From Bifidobacteriaceae bacterium (GTDB lineage: Bacteria; Actinomycetota; Actinomycetes; Actinomycetales; WQXJ01): 8,286 bases of DNA. Positions 1 to 6,138 of this stretch are shown piece by piece. Position numbers and translations under genes: made by a program. A model generated the notes under the pieces. The model was not told the DNA's origin. It saw only the letters and a program-made list of their open reading frames with translations, and ran no database searches. The stretch lies in NCBI GenBank assembly GCA_031255075.1, contig JAIRTF010000196.1, forward strand, positions 1-8,286. The letters are read 5' to 3'. The stretch's first letter is position 1; every line of letters starts with the position of its first letter.

Positions 1-1098
1 GCCGCCGCGCCGGTTTCCGCCCAGGCTCCGGTAGCCGCCGCGAGTGAGGCGCCTAGCGCATCTGGGACAACGGCTCCCGCCAGCCAGCGGCTGGCCAAGT
101 CCAACCCGACGGTTCAGACGGCCGGCGAGGTTGACAGCGGCGGCCGCCGCGCGGCATCGCCCCTGGTCAGAAGGCTGGCCCGGGAACACGAAGTCGACCT
201 GCGGAAAGTAGTCGGTTCTGGGCCCGGCGGCCGGATCATCCGGGTGGACGTGGAGCGGGCCATTGCCGAACGGGCGGCCAGAGATGGCGGCCACGGAGAA
301 GACTCCCGACTGGCGGTCCAGACGGCCGGGCAAGGCTGGGAGGCAAGGCAGACCACTGAGGCGGCTGCGAGCGCCGGCCTGGTAGCCAGCCCAGGCTCCG
401 ATCCGCGCGAACCAACCGAAGTGCCGCTCAGCGCTCTGCGCCGGGTGATCGCCCGCCGGTTGGTGGCAGCCGCGCAGGAAATCCCGGCTTTCACGGTCAC
501 CGTGGCTGCCCAAGCCGACGAGCTGAACCGCTTGCGCGGCCAGCTGAATGAACACTTGGCGCGGGTCGGGCGTGGCAGGGTATCCGTCAATGACCTGGTC
601 ATCAAAGCAGCGGCTTTGGCCCTCAGACAGCACCCGGAAGTCAACGCCTCTTGGGGAGAGGACCGCTTGTGGCATCACCAGCGGGTCAACCTGGGGGTAG
701 CCGTGGCAGCACCAAAAGGCCTGATGGTGCCGGTTGTGCTCGACGCTGACACCAAAACCCCAGCCCAAATCGGCGCGGAGGTCCGGGCCTTGGCAGCGCT
801 GGCCAACGAAGGCAAACTCAGTCCCGAACAAATGAGCGGCGGCACGTTCACCGTGTCCAATCTGGGGATGTACGGGGTGGAGGAATTCACCGCCATCATC
901 AACCCACCGGAAGCCGCCATCCTGGCGGTTGGCGCCGCCCGGCCGGAACTGGATTTGGTGGATGGCGAAGTGGTGTTGCGCCAAGTCATGCGGCTGACCC
1001 TAACCGCTGACCACCGCTTGGTGGATGGCGCGTTGGCGGCCCAGTTCCTGGCCACGACGCGCAGCCTGTTGGAGAACCCGCTCAGCTTGGTCGCCTGA
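1..1098 (+). CDS. 2-oxoacid dehydrogenase complex E2 subunit (dihydrolipoamide acyltransferase), 5' partial
   Basis: Transfers an acyl group from a lipoyl arm to CoA in the core of a cytoplasmic 2-oxoacid dehydrogenase complex. The frame is open from base 1 to TGA at 1096-1098 and gives 365 residues. Residues 1-50 are an Ala/Pro/Ser-rich linker. Residues 52-88 match the peripheral-subunit-binding domain (ASPLVRRLA, then GSGPGGRI). A second linker covers about 95-137, and the catalytic acetyltransferase fold about 138-362. The active-site motif DHRLVDG is intact, with His338 and Asp342. The segments GGTFTVSNLGMYG and INPPEAAILAVG resemble pyruvate (or branched-chain) E2 more than E. coli-type succinyltransferase, so PdhC or BkdC is likelier than SucB; substrate is inferred and I give no symbol. 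The lipoyl domain(s) and true start lie outside the window. It runs convergently into the glycosyltransferase gene, 31 bases away. Confidence 0.95.
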   Translation, partial: AAAPVSAQAPVAAASEAPSASGTTAPASQRLAKSNPTVQTAGEVDSGGRRAASPLVRRLAREHEVDLRKVVGSGPGGRIIRVDVERAIAERAARDGGHGEDSRLAVQTAGQGWEARQTTEAAASAGLVASPGSDPREPTEVPLSALRRVIARRLVAAAQEIPAFTVTVAAQADELNRLRGQLNEHLARVGRGRVSVNDLVIKAAALALRQHPEVNASWGEDRLWHHQRVNLGVAVAAPKGLMVPVVLDADTKTPAQIGAEVRALAALANEGKLSPEQMSGGTFTVSNLGMYGVEEFTAIINPPEAAILAVGAARPELDLVDGEVVLRQVMRLTLTADHRLVDGALAAQFLATTRSLLENPLSLVA

Positions 1099-1113
1099 AA
1101 CGGCGAGAGGGTG

Positions 1114-1128
1114 TCCGGCCTGGCCGGA
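1114..1128. terminator. Short palindrome between convergent genes, possible bidirectional terminator
   Basis: TCCGGCC and GGCCGGA flank a single T, giving a perfect inverted repeat that could fold as a 6-bp stem with a 3-base loop. It fills much of the 31-base gap between the E2 stop and the glycosyltransferase stop, where both transcripts must end. There is no T-run on either strand, so an intrinsic terminator is only inferred from position and symmetry. Confidence 0.4.
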
Positions 1129-1129
1129 G

Positions 1130-1861
1130 TCAGTCGCCGGCTGGCTTCGGCTTGGCCAAACGCCGTAACCCGGCGAAGTCTGCTACCGCCCGGCGGCCAA
1201 TGCCAATGATCTTCGGAATGTTGATCGAATTGACGCCGCCTTGGCGTGGCCGGAATGTCACTTCGATCCACTTGACCTTCATGCCGAGCTGCAAGAACCT
1301 GGCTGTGATCAGCACATTCGCCAAGTTGTGGGCTGGTGGGATGGTGGGAAGAATCTCCGCCAGAGCGCCGGCCCGCATCAGCCAGAAGGGACAGTTGGCG
1401 TCTTTGGCTTTGACGCCCAAGGTCAGACGCACCACCAGCCGCAGCACCCGGGTGACCACCACCCGGGAGAACCCGTCTTGGCGGCCAGACCGCCAACCGA
1501 TCACCGCGTCAGCCTCATGCCGGGCGTCCCAGAAGGCCGGGAATTCGGACGGCAGGGTCTGCCGGTCGGAATCGGTTTGGAAAACAAAGTCCGCGCCGTG
1601 CTCCAGGGCGTACCGGTAGCCGTACAGCAGCGTGGCGCCATGTCCGGAGTTCGGCTTGTTCAATACCACCAACGCTTCACCGTGCTTGGCGGCCAATTGT
1701 TCAAGCAGTTCGGCGGTGTTGTCCTTGGAGCCGTCGTTGACAATCACCAGCCGGGCTTGGCTTCCGGTGGCGGTGATTGGCCCAACCCACTCTTCGACCA
1801 GCGCCTCAATATTGTCGGATTCGTTATAGGCGGGGATAACCGCGTAGAGAACATCGCTCAT
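1130..1861 (-). CDS. Family 2 glycosyltransferase, polyprenyl-phosphate sugar synthase type
   Basis: 243 residues with a GT-A fold signature. PAYNESDNI (10-18) is the nucleotide-sugar-binding N-terminus, NDGSKD (42-47) is the next conserved loop, and TDSD (96-99) is the DxD-type metal site. GWRSGRQDG (122-130) and the basic segment RPRQGGVNSIN (204-214) fit the dolichyl/polyprenyl-phosphate mannose or glucose synthase branch. This family moves a sugar from UDP or GDP to a polyprenyl phosphate at the inner face of the membrane. No C-terminal membrane segments are visible, unlike GtrB, so it resembles the soluble catalytic domain of DPM1/Ppm1 enzymes and may depend on the neighbouring GtrA protein for membrane association. 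Its ATG overlaps the gtrA stop as ATGA, so translation is probably coupled. The exact sugar cannot be read from sequence. Confidence 0.9.
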   Translation of the reverse strand: MSDVLYAVIPAYNESDNIEALVEEWVGPITATGSQARLVIVNDGSKDNTAELLEQLAAKHGEALVVLNKPNSGHGATLLYGYRYALEHGADFVFQTDSDRQTLPSEFPAFWDARHEADAVIGWRSGRQDGFSRVVVTRVLRLVVRLTLGVKAKDANCPFWLMRAGALAEILPTIPPAHNLANVLITARFLQLGMKVKWIEVTFRPRQGGVNSINIPKIIGIGRRAVADFAGLRRLAKPKPAGD

Positions 1862-2454
1862 GAAGCTGCTCCTTTGGTGGCGGGCAGCCGGTCCGAGGCC
1901 GCCTCACAGGCGTCTGGTCCGTTTGCGGAGGAGTTGGTTGGAGCGGGCTCAGGGCCCTTGGCAGCTGTGTCACAGGACCCGGCGCCGCTGTCCGCCGCTG
2001 GAGAGGACGTCTCGGGCTGAGTCGGGGTGGGTGGACCCCAGATGAAACGGAAGGTGACCAGTTTGTTGAGGGTGAACTGGAAGCCGGCCACCACCACAAT
2101 CGAAACGGCCTTGACCAGCGTTTCGTTGAGGTCCCAGACCACCACGCCGAGGTGCAGAATCAATGCTGACAGCCCCAGGCCGGTCCAACCCACTCCCAGG
2201 AAGATCAGCGCCCGGCGGAGCAGCCGGTTGGTCCGGCGGAAGTTGAAGAACGCGTTGCAGGTGAAGCTGATGGCGATCCCCAAATGGACACCAATAAGGT
2301 TGGCCACCTGGAGGTCCAGGCCGGCCCGGCGCAGCAGCAAGAACAGGACGAAGTCAGCACCGGCGGCAATCGCTCCGAACAGGCCTTACAGGACCACCTG
2401 CCGCATGAAGGCCGGCCGCGTGACCTTGTAGAAGAAAGTGGAAACTATGCTCAA
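1858..2454 (-). pseudogene. GtrA-family four-TM membrane protein with an in-frame TAA in TM1
   Basis: GtrA proteins are small four-helix membrane proteins thought to flip or help flip polyprenyl-phosphate-linked sugars made by a partner glycosyltransferase, here the coupled downstream gene. The family match is read from TTG at 2454-2452, chosen because AGAGGG lies 7 bases upstream and an in-frame stop lies at 2469-2467. Codon 23 (2388-2386) is TAA. Around it the frame reads RQVVL-stop-GLFGAIAAGADF, where relatives usually have an aromatic residue (RYLIFG-type). After the stop come TM1 (24-41), TM2 (about 48-67) with SFTCNAFFNF, TM3 (82-104) and TM4 (113-133) with NKLVTFRF. A Pro/Ser/Ala-rich tail follows (about 140-198). 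Outside the stop codon the gene looks intact, which suggests a recent mutation or a sequence error. The alternative is a shorter protein from TTG at 2340 that lacks most of TM1. Stop is TGA at 1860-1858. Confidence 0.8.
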
Positions 2455-2461
2455 TGGTGAG

Positions 2462-2467
2462 CCCTCT
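2462..2467 (-). promoter_or_regulatory. Shine-Dalgarno site supporting the TTG start of gtrA
   Basis: Read on the minus strand this is AGAGGG, with 7 bases before TTG at 2454-2452. The spacing is normal, and it picks this TTG as the original start, upstream of the in-frame TAA. The downstream TTG at 2340 has no comparable site that I can see. Confidence 0.5.
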
Positions 2468-2597
2468 CATGCCCTATCGACTCGCGGAGAAGGGAGCTTC
2501 CCGCCGCCCTGATGTACCGGAAACCCACGCTAACACACTGGCGTCGGGGCGCGCTGAACCGGCTATCAGCCCAGTTGGTCAGGGGTTTCGGTTGTCT

Positions 2598-2641
2598 CGG
2601 GGCCGGGATGATGTAGATACCGGAAGACCGTCGTGGCCCCG
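2598..2641 (-). terminator. Inverted repeat downstream of accBC, weak terminator candidate
   Basis: CGGGGCC (2598-2604) and GGCCCCG (2635-2641) are exact complements separated by 30 bases, and begin 14 bases past the accBC stop on the minus strand. There is no U-tract, the loop is long, and competing pairings exist (a palindrome GACGGCCGTC lies over the accBC stop at 2648-2657). The 201-base spacer between accBC and gtrA (2455-2655) otherwise holds only weak promoter-like sequence. I see no convincing gene in it. Confidence 0.25.
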
Positions 2642-2655
2642 CATCCGGACGGCCG

Positions 2656-4446
2656 TCAGGCCTCAATGACGCAAAAGACATGCCCGGTGGCTACGCGTCC
2701 GCCTGGTTCTCCATCCAGTCCCTTGACGGTTCCGGCGCGCGGTGCCACCAACGGCTGCTCCATTTTCATCGCTTCCAACACCACCACCAGGTCACCTTCG
2801 GCTACCGATTGTCCTTCGGTCACGGCCACGCGCACCACGGTGCCCTGCATCGGAGCGGTGACGGCGGCATCGGCGGCCGGGGCAGCCTTGGTACCGGCGG
2901 ACGGTGGCCGATGCCGCGCCGGGGCCCGCGGTGGACCGGGCGAAGGCGACGCGGCGGCTGGTCCCACCGTTCCGGGCAGGGTGGCTGGCAGAACCACCTC
3001 CAGTCGTTTGCCGTCCACCTCAACTACCATCCGTGAAGTCGGCGCCGGTCCGGCTTCAGTGGCCGCCGGTGCGTCCGCCGCCGGCAGGGACGCCACCACC
3101 GGTGCGAAGTCCTGCTCTATCCAGTTGGTGTGGCAGCTGAAGCCAGCGGCTGTGGGGGCTGTGAAGTCAGGGCTGTCAATCACCGCCCGGTGGAAGGCTC
3201 GCAGCGAGGCCACGCCATCCACCCGCAGTTCGCGCAAGGCGCGGCGAGCCCGCGCCAATGCGCCGGCCCGGTCGCGGCCCCGGACAATCACTTTGCCGAT
3301 CATCGAATCGAACGCACCGGAGACGGTGTCCCCGGATTCGTAGCCAAAGTCGCAGCGCACCCCAGGGCCGCCCGGCAAGCGCAGATCGGCAATCCGCCCC
3401 GGCGCCGGCAGGAAACCGCGGGCCGGGTCTTCGGCGTTGATGCGGAACTCAATGGCATGGCCGTAGGCCAACACGTCGCGGTAGCCCAAGCTTTCGCCGG
3501 CGGCCAGGCGGATCTGTTCGCGAACCAGGTCAATGCCGGTGACTTCCTCCGTCACCGGGTGTTCCACTTGCAGCCGCGGGTTGACTTCCAGGAAGTACAC
3601 CTCGCCGGTCGGTGCGACCAGGAACTCACAGGTGGCGGCGCCCACGTAGCCAACCGCTCCCAGCAGATCGCGGGATGCTCCGGCCAGGGTCTGTTCCTGG
3701 GCGGCGGTCAGGAACGGCGCCGGTGCTTCTTCGATCAGCTTCTGGTGGCGCCGCTGCAAAGTGCAGTCCCGGGTTGAGATGACCGCCACGGTGCCTTCTC
3801 GATCCGCCAGGCACTGGGTTTCAACATGCCGGGGGCGTTCCAAGTATTTCTCGGCAAAGCATTCGCCTTGGCCAAAAGCGGCGATAGCTTCGCGCCGGCA
3901 GGCCGCCAAAGCTTCTTCGGCTCCCTCAGCTGAGCGCACCACCCGCATGCCGCGACCGCCGCCGCCGGCCACCGCTTTGATCACCACCGGATAGCCGCAG
4001 GTCGCAGCGAATTCTTGGACATCTTGGTGACTGGTCAATACCCCGCTGGCCGGCACCAACGGCACCTGGAGTTTCAAGGCCAATTCGCGGGCAGCGATCT
4101 TGTTGGACAGTTGCTCCAACACTTCTGGTGACGGTCCCACCCAGGCCAAGCCGGCTTCGATCACCGCCCGGGCCAGCTCCGGTGACTCGGATAAGAACCC
4201 ATAACCGGGGTGAACCGCATCCGCGCCGGCCCGCAACGCCAACGCCACAATGCCCTCAGTATCCAGGTAGGCGGCCGGCCCGCTGCCCATCGGCAAAGCG
4301 AAAGCCTCATCTGCCACTCTGACATGCAGCGCGTCCCGGTCTTCAGTCGCGTAGACAGCAATCGACCGGATTTTGGCTTCGGCGCAGGCCCGGGCCACCC
4401 GCACCGCAATCTCGCCACGGCCGGCCATCAGCAGACTTTGGAACAC
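2656..4446 (-). CDS. accBC: Acetyl-/propionyl-CoA carboxylase alpha subunit (biotin carboxylase + biotin carrier fusion)
   Basis: Carboxylates its own biotin with ATP and bicarbonate and presents it to a separate carboxyltransferase beta subunit, giving malonyl- or methylmalonyl-CoA. Of 596 residues, about 1-447 are biotin carboxylase. Visible are GEIAVRV near the N-terminus, the ATP-grasp glycine loop GGGGRG (161-166) with Lys157, RRHQK (232-236), and EVNPRLQVEH (287-296) with Glu287 and Arg291. PRHVETQCLAD and STRDCTLQRRHQK are typical of actinobacterial AccA3/PccA. A linker covers about 455-528, including an Ala/Pro-rich stretch. The biotinyl domain follows with EAMKMEQ, and biotin attaches at Lys561. 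The GTG start at 4446 is the only one that keeps the conserved N-terminus; a stop lies four codons upstream, and GGAAGG touches the start with no spacer. One oddity: NRGEIA reads GRGEIA. No beta subunit gene lies in the window, so acetyl- versus propionyl-CoA preference is open. Confidence 0.95.
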   Translation of the reverse strand: MFQSLLMAGRGEIAVRVARACAEAKIRSIAVYATEDRDALHVRVADEAFALPMGSGPAAYLDTEGIVALALRAGADAVHPGYGFLSESPELARAVIEAGLAWVGPSPEVLEQLSNKIAARELALKLQVPLVPASGVLTSHQDVQEFAATCGYPVVIKAVAGGGGRGMRVVRSAEGAEEALAACRREAIAAFGQGECFAEKYLERPRHVETQCLADREGTVAVISTRDCTLQRRHQKLIEEAPAPFLTAAQEQTLAGASRDLLGAVGYVGAATCEFLVAPTGEVYFLEVNPRLQVEHPVTEEVTGIDLVREQIRLAAGESLGYRDVLAYGHAIEFRINAEDPARGFLPAPGRIADLRLPGGPGVRCDFGYESGDTVSGAFDSMIGKVIVRGRDRAGALARARRALRELRVDGVASLRAFHRAVIDSPDFTAPTAAGFSCHTNWIEQDFAPVVASLPAADAPAATEAGPAPTSRMVVEVDGKRLEVVLPATLPGTVGPAAASPSPGPPRAPARHRPPSAGTKAAPAADAAVTAPMQGTVVRVAVTEGQSVAEGDLVVVLEAMKMEQPLVAPRAGTVKGLDGEPGGRVATGHVFCVIEA

Positions 4447-4524
4447 CCTTCCACGCTACGGCCGGCGCGGCTTGGGCGCTGCCCGCGCGGCATGTCAGGT
4501 CCTCGGCTGACTTTTGTGGGTGTC

Positions 4525-5202
4525 CTACAAAACCCCTGGACGCCACAGGTCCACCACGGATAGCGACAACCGCCTCAACAACTGTCGCAGCACCGGCAGG
4601 GACAACCCCACCACGCCATGGTGGTCGCCATCAATCCCGTCAATGAACGGACCACCCAACCCGTCAATGGTGAACGCCCCGGCCACGGCCAACGGTTCGC
4701 CACTGGCTACGTAAGCCTGGATTTCGGCATCGGTCATCTCCCCGAACCGTATCTCCGCGCACGATGCCGCGCCCTCACCTCGCCGTACGCTCCGTTGGCC
4801 GGGTACGGGGGTGGCCTCGGCGGCATCGGACAGCAAAGAAGTGGGGGCCAGCAACCAATGGCCGGTATGCAGATGGCCCACACGGCCGGCCTGCTGGCGG
4901 ATTCGGCGGGCCGCATCGGTGGCGTCACGCGGTTTGCCCAGCAGTTCGCCATCCAGCTCCAGCATTGAATCGCAGCCCAAGACCAGCGCCTCAGGCGGCG
5001 CCGCGCCGCCCAAAGCTTCGGCTTTGGCGCGGGCCAACAGCTGAACCAACTCGGCCGGCGGGGTCGCCGGGTCATGACCCAAGGCGTCCGCCAAAATCTG
5101 ATCCTCATCCACGTCCGCCACCATCACCACCGGGTCTATGCCGGCGGCCCGCAAAGTAGCTAGGCGAGCCGGCGAGGCGGACGCCAAAACTAGCGGGATC
5201 AC
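4525..5202 (-). CDS. maf: Maf-family nucleoside triphosphate pyrophosphatase
   Basis: Maf proteins hydrolyse dNTPs or modified NTPs to monophosphates and are linked to septum control and nucleotide-pool cleaning. The 225-residue length is normal for actinobacteria. Conserved features in order are LASASPARL near the N-terminus (phosphate-binding loop), VLGCDSMLELDGELLGKP in the middle, and EIQAYVASGEPL followed by AGAFTIDGLGGPFID and GVVGLSLPVL. This last block is close to the actinobacterial version of the family. The start is GTG at 5202, only 2 bases after the greA TAG, so translation is probably coupled to greA. The accBC gene follows 78 bases downstream, echoing the maf/acyl-CoA-carboxylase neighbourhood seen in mycobacteria. 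Stop is TAG. A 15-20 residue C-terminal tail after the last conserved block has no evident motif. Confidence 0.95.
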   Translation of the reverse strand: MIPLVLASASPARLATLRAAGIDPVVMVADVDEDQILADALGHDPATPPAELVQLLARAKAEALGGAAPPEALVLGCDSMLELDGELLGKPRDATDAARRIRQQAGRVGHLHTGHWLLAPTSLLSDAAEATPVPGQRSVRRGEGAASCAEIRFGEMTDAEIQAYVASGEPLAVAGAFTIDGLGGPFIDGIDGDHHGVVGLSLPVLRQLLRRLSLSVVDLWRPGVL

Positions 5203-5204
5203 AG

Positions 5205-5678
5205 CTAGCCGGTGTAAGCCTCGGCGGCCACGACCTCTACTTCGACCTGTTTGCCGGTCGGGGTTTTGTAGGTCCGTTGATCGCCGGGCTTGGCGCCCAA
5301 AATGGCGGCGCCAATCGGTGACTGTTCGGAGTAAACCGTGAGGTCATTGGAGGACGCCACCTCCCGCGACCCCAACAGGAAAGTCCGCTCCTGGCCGCCA
5401 ATCTTGGCCGTCACCACCATGCCAGGCTGAATATGGGAGGTGTCCTCGGGAGCCTCGCCCACTTGGGCGCTGGCCAGCAATGCTTTGAGGGAAGCGATCC
5501 GCCCGGCCATCTTGGCTTGCTCTTCGCGGGCGGCGTGGTAGGCGCCGTTCTCTCGCAGATCGCCCTCCAGGCGGGCGGCCTCAATCTTGGCGACTACCTC
5601 AGCCATGCCTTCGCCTTGGAGATGATCCAGTTCATCTGTCAGCCGGTCAAAGGCCTCTTGGGTTAGCCAGGTACTCAT
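5205..5678 (-). CDS. greA: Transcription elongation factor GreA
   Basis: GreA enters the RNA polymerase secondary channel and stimulates cleavage of backtracked RNA. With the chosen ATG at 5678 it is 157 residues. The first 70 or so form the coiled-coil hairpin, starting STWLTQEAFDRL, with the tip GDLRENGAYHAAREEQ. Its two catalytic acidic residues are Asp40 and Glu43. The C-terminal FKBP-like globular domain contains GSREVASSNDLTVYSEQSPIG and ends with VEVEVVAAEAY. Start choice: a GTG two codons earlier (5684) directly abuts GAGGAA, whereas ATG at 5678 sits 6 bases after it, which is a normal Shine-Dalgarno distance. It is the first gene of the proposed greA-maf-accBC unit and is divergent from rplM. 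Confidence 0.95.
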   Translation of the reverse strand: MSTWLTQEAFDRLTDELDHLQGEGMAEVVAKIEAARLEGDLRENGAYHAAREEQAKMAGRIASLKALLASAQVGEAPEDTSHIQPGMVVTAKIGGQERTFLLGSREVASSNDLTVYSEQSPIGAAILGAKPGDQRTYKTPTGKQVEVEVVAAEAYTG

Positions 5679-5684
5679 ATTCAC

Positions 5685-5690
5685 TTCCTC
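5685..5690 (-). promoter_or_regulatory. Shine-Dalgarno site that decides the greA start
   Basis: GAGGAA on the minus strand lies exactly 6 bases before ATG 5678-5676 and 0 bases before GTG 5684-5682. It therefore favours the ATG as the true start. Confidence 0.65.
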
Positions 5691-5709
5691 GGTTTGCGTC
5701 GGGTCGGTT

Positions 5710-5730
5710 GGGTGGCTGACCCTGCCACCC
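5710..5730 (-). promoter_or_regulatory. Hairpin in the greA 5' leader
   Basis: GGGTGGC (5710-5716) and GCCACCC (5724-5730) are perfect complements around a 7-base loop, 31 bases upstream of the greA ATG. It could be a leader structure that affects translation or RNA stability. Nothing in it identifies a known riboregulator, and there is no U-tract for a terminator. Confidence 0.35.
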
Positions 5731-5925
5731 GGCCGCCAGCCAATCGGTCTCCGTTTGGCCTGGCCACCAACTGCCCACTAATCGGTAGCCCAGTGTAAAC
5801 CGCTTCGGCTGGCGGCGGGGTGAACCCAGCAGTGTTTCGGTCAGGTGCCAGGCGGCGCGGCCCTGGGCGGCTTGCCCTTGTAGGAGGGCTGTGAGGCTAG
5901 GTGAACGGGGCGCCCAACAGTGCGG

Positions 5926-5957
5926 TTGACCTGAGATCAGCTCCGGTGGCTTATTCT
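5926..5957 (+). promoter_or_regulatory. Possible upstream rplM promoter
   Basis: TTGACC (5926-5931) and TATTCT (5952-5957) both resemble housekeeping promoter boxes, but the 20-base spacer is longer than usual. This could be a second, weaker start site or chance. Confidence 0.25.
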
Positions 5958-6015
5958 GGGTCACCTGAATTGGACCGCATGAGAGTGGCAGTGGTGGACG
6001 CTTGGCGTGGCCGTT

Positions 6016-6045
6016 TTGACCAGTTGGGTCAAGGCGGGCTACCCT
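6016..6045 (+). promoter_or_regulatory. Principal promoter candidate for rplM-rpsI-glmM
   Basis: TTGACC (-35, 6016-6021) is followed after 18 bases by TACCCT (-10, 6040-6045), a good actinobacterial sigma-70-type pair. Initiation would be near 6052 and give a leader of roughly 87 bases before the rplM GTG. The -35 box is also the left arm of a perfect inverted repeat, TTGACC-N5-GGTCAA (6016-6032). Confidence 0.55.
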
Positions 6046-6054
6046 AGAGCGTTC

Positions 6055-6106
6055 CGTGTGGACAGCCCAGGTTGCCACGCGCCCGTTCGCCGGCGGCCCG
6101 GCGAGC
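6055..6106 (+). promoter_or_regulatory. Two consecutive hairpins in the rplM leader
   Basis: The first hairpin pairs CGTGTGG (6055-6061) with CCACGCG (6075-6081): 7 pairs including one G-U, with a 13-base loop. The second pairs GTTCGCCGG (6085-6093) with CCGGCGAGC (6098-6106): 9 pairs including one G-U, with the tetraloop CGGC. Together they span most of the predicted leader and stop 15 bases short of the Shine-Dalgarno-like AGAAGG (6122-6127). In E. coli the rplM-rpsI operon is autogenously controlled by L13. A similar role here is inference. Confidence 0.45.
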
Positions 6107-6138
6107 AACACTCAAGAGACAAGAAGGCTGAAAGAACT

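Larger units (their letters stand above)
5679..6138. promoter_or_regulatory. Divergent intergenic region between greA and rplM
   Basis: This is 460 bases without a convincing gene; the open frames crossing it show no family motif. On the greA side it holds the Shine-Dalgarno site, the 5710-5730 hairpin, and a possible -10 (TACACT on the minus strand, 5797-5792) without a well-spaced -35. On the rplM side it holds two promoter candidates and the structured leader, listed separately. The stretch 5800-5920 shows nothing I can name. Confidence 0.7.

Noticed and set aside
114..1496. Minus-strand open frames opposite the E2 gene (114-644 and 675-1496)
   Set aside because: Ser/Arg/Ala-rich products without motifs, antisense to conserved E2 domains; the second also runs over the glycosyltransferase in another frame.
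1241..2020. Long plus-strand open frame (259 codons) opposite the glycosyltransferase and the gtrA 3' end
   Set aside because: It has no family motif, is Gln/Gly/Pro-rich, and is entirely antisense to two genes with clear domains. It is a high-G+C shadow frame.
2386..2388. TAA read as a sense codon (code change or recoding)
   Set aside because: No gene with a visible stop in this window ends in TAA, so reassignment cannot be formally excluded from here. A single point mutation or sequence error is far simpler, and no recoding signal such as a selenocysteine element is visible.
2451..2681. 76-codon open frame on the minus strand between accBC and gtrA, whose TGA overlaps the gtrA TTG as TTGA
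   Set aside because: It has no recognisable motif and no Shine-Dalgarno site before its ATG, and it overlaps the accBC 3' end. The overlap with the gtrA start is suggestive but not enough to call a gene.
2633..3777. Plus-strand open frames opposite accBC (2633-3343 and 3130-3777)
   Set aside because: Antisense to strongly conserved biotin carboxylase sequence, with low-complexity products and no motifs.
4493..4515. GTCAG/CTGAC stem followed by TTTT on the plus strand between maf and accBC
   Set aside because: It resembles a terminator only on the plus strand, where no gene is transcribed towards it. The stem is just 5 pairs.
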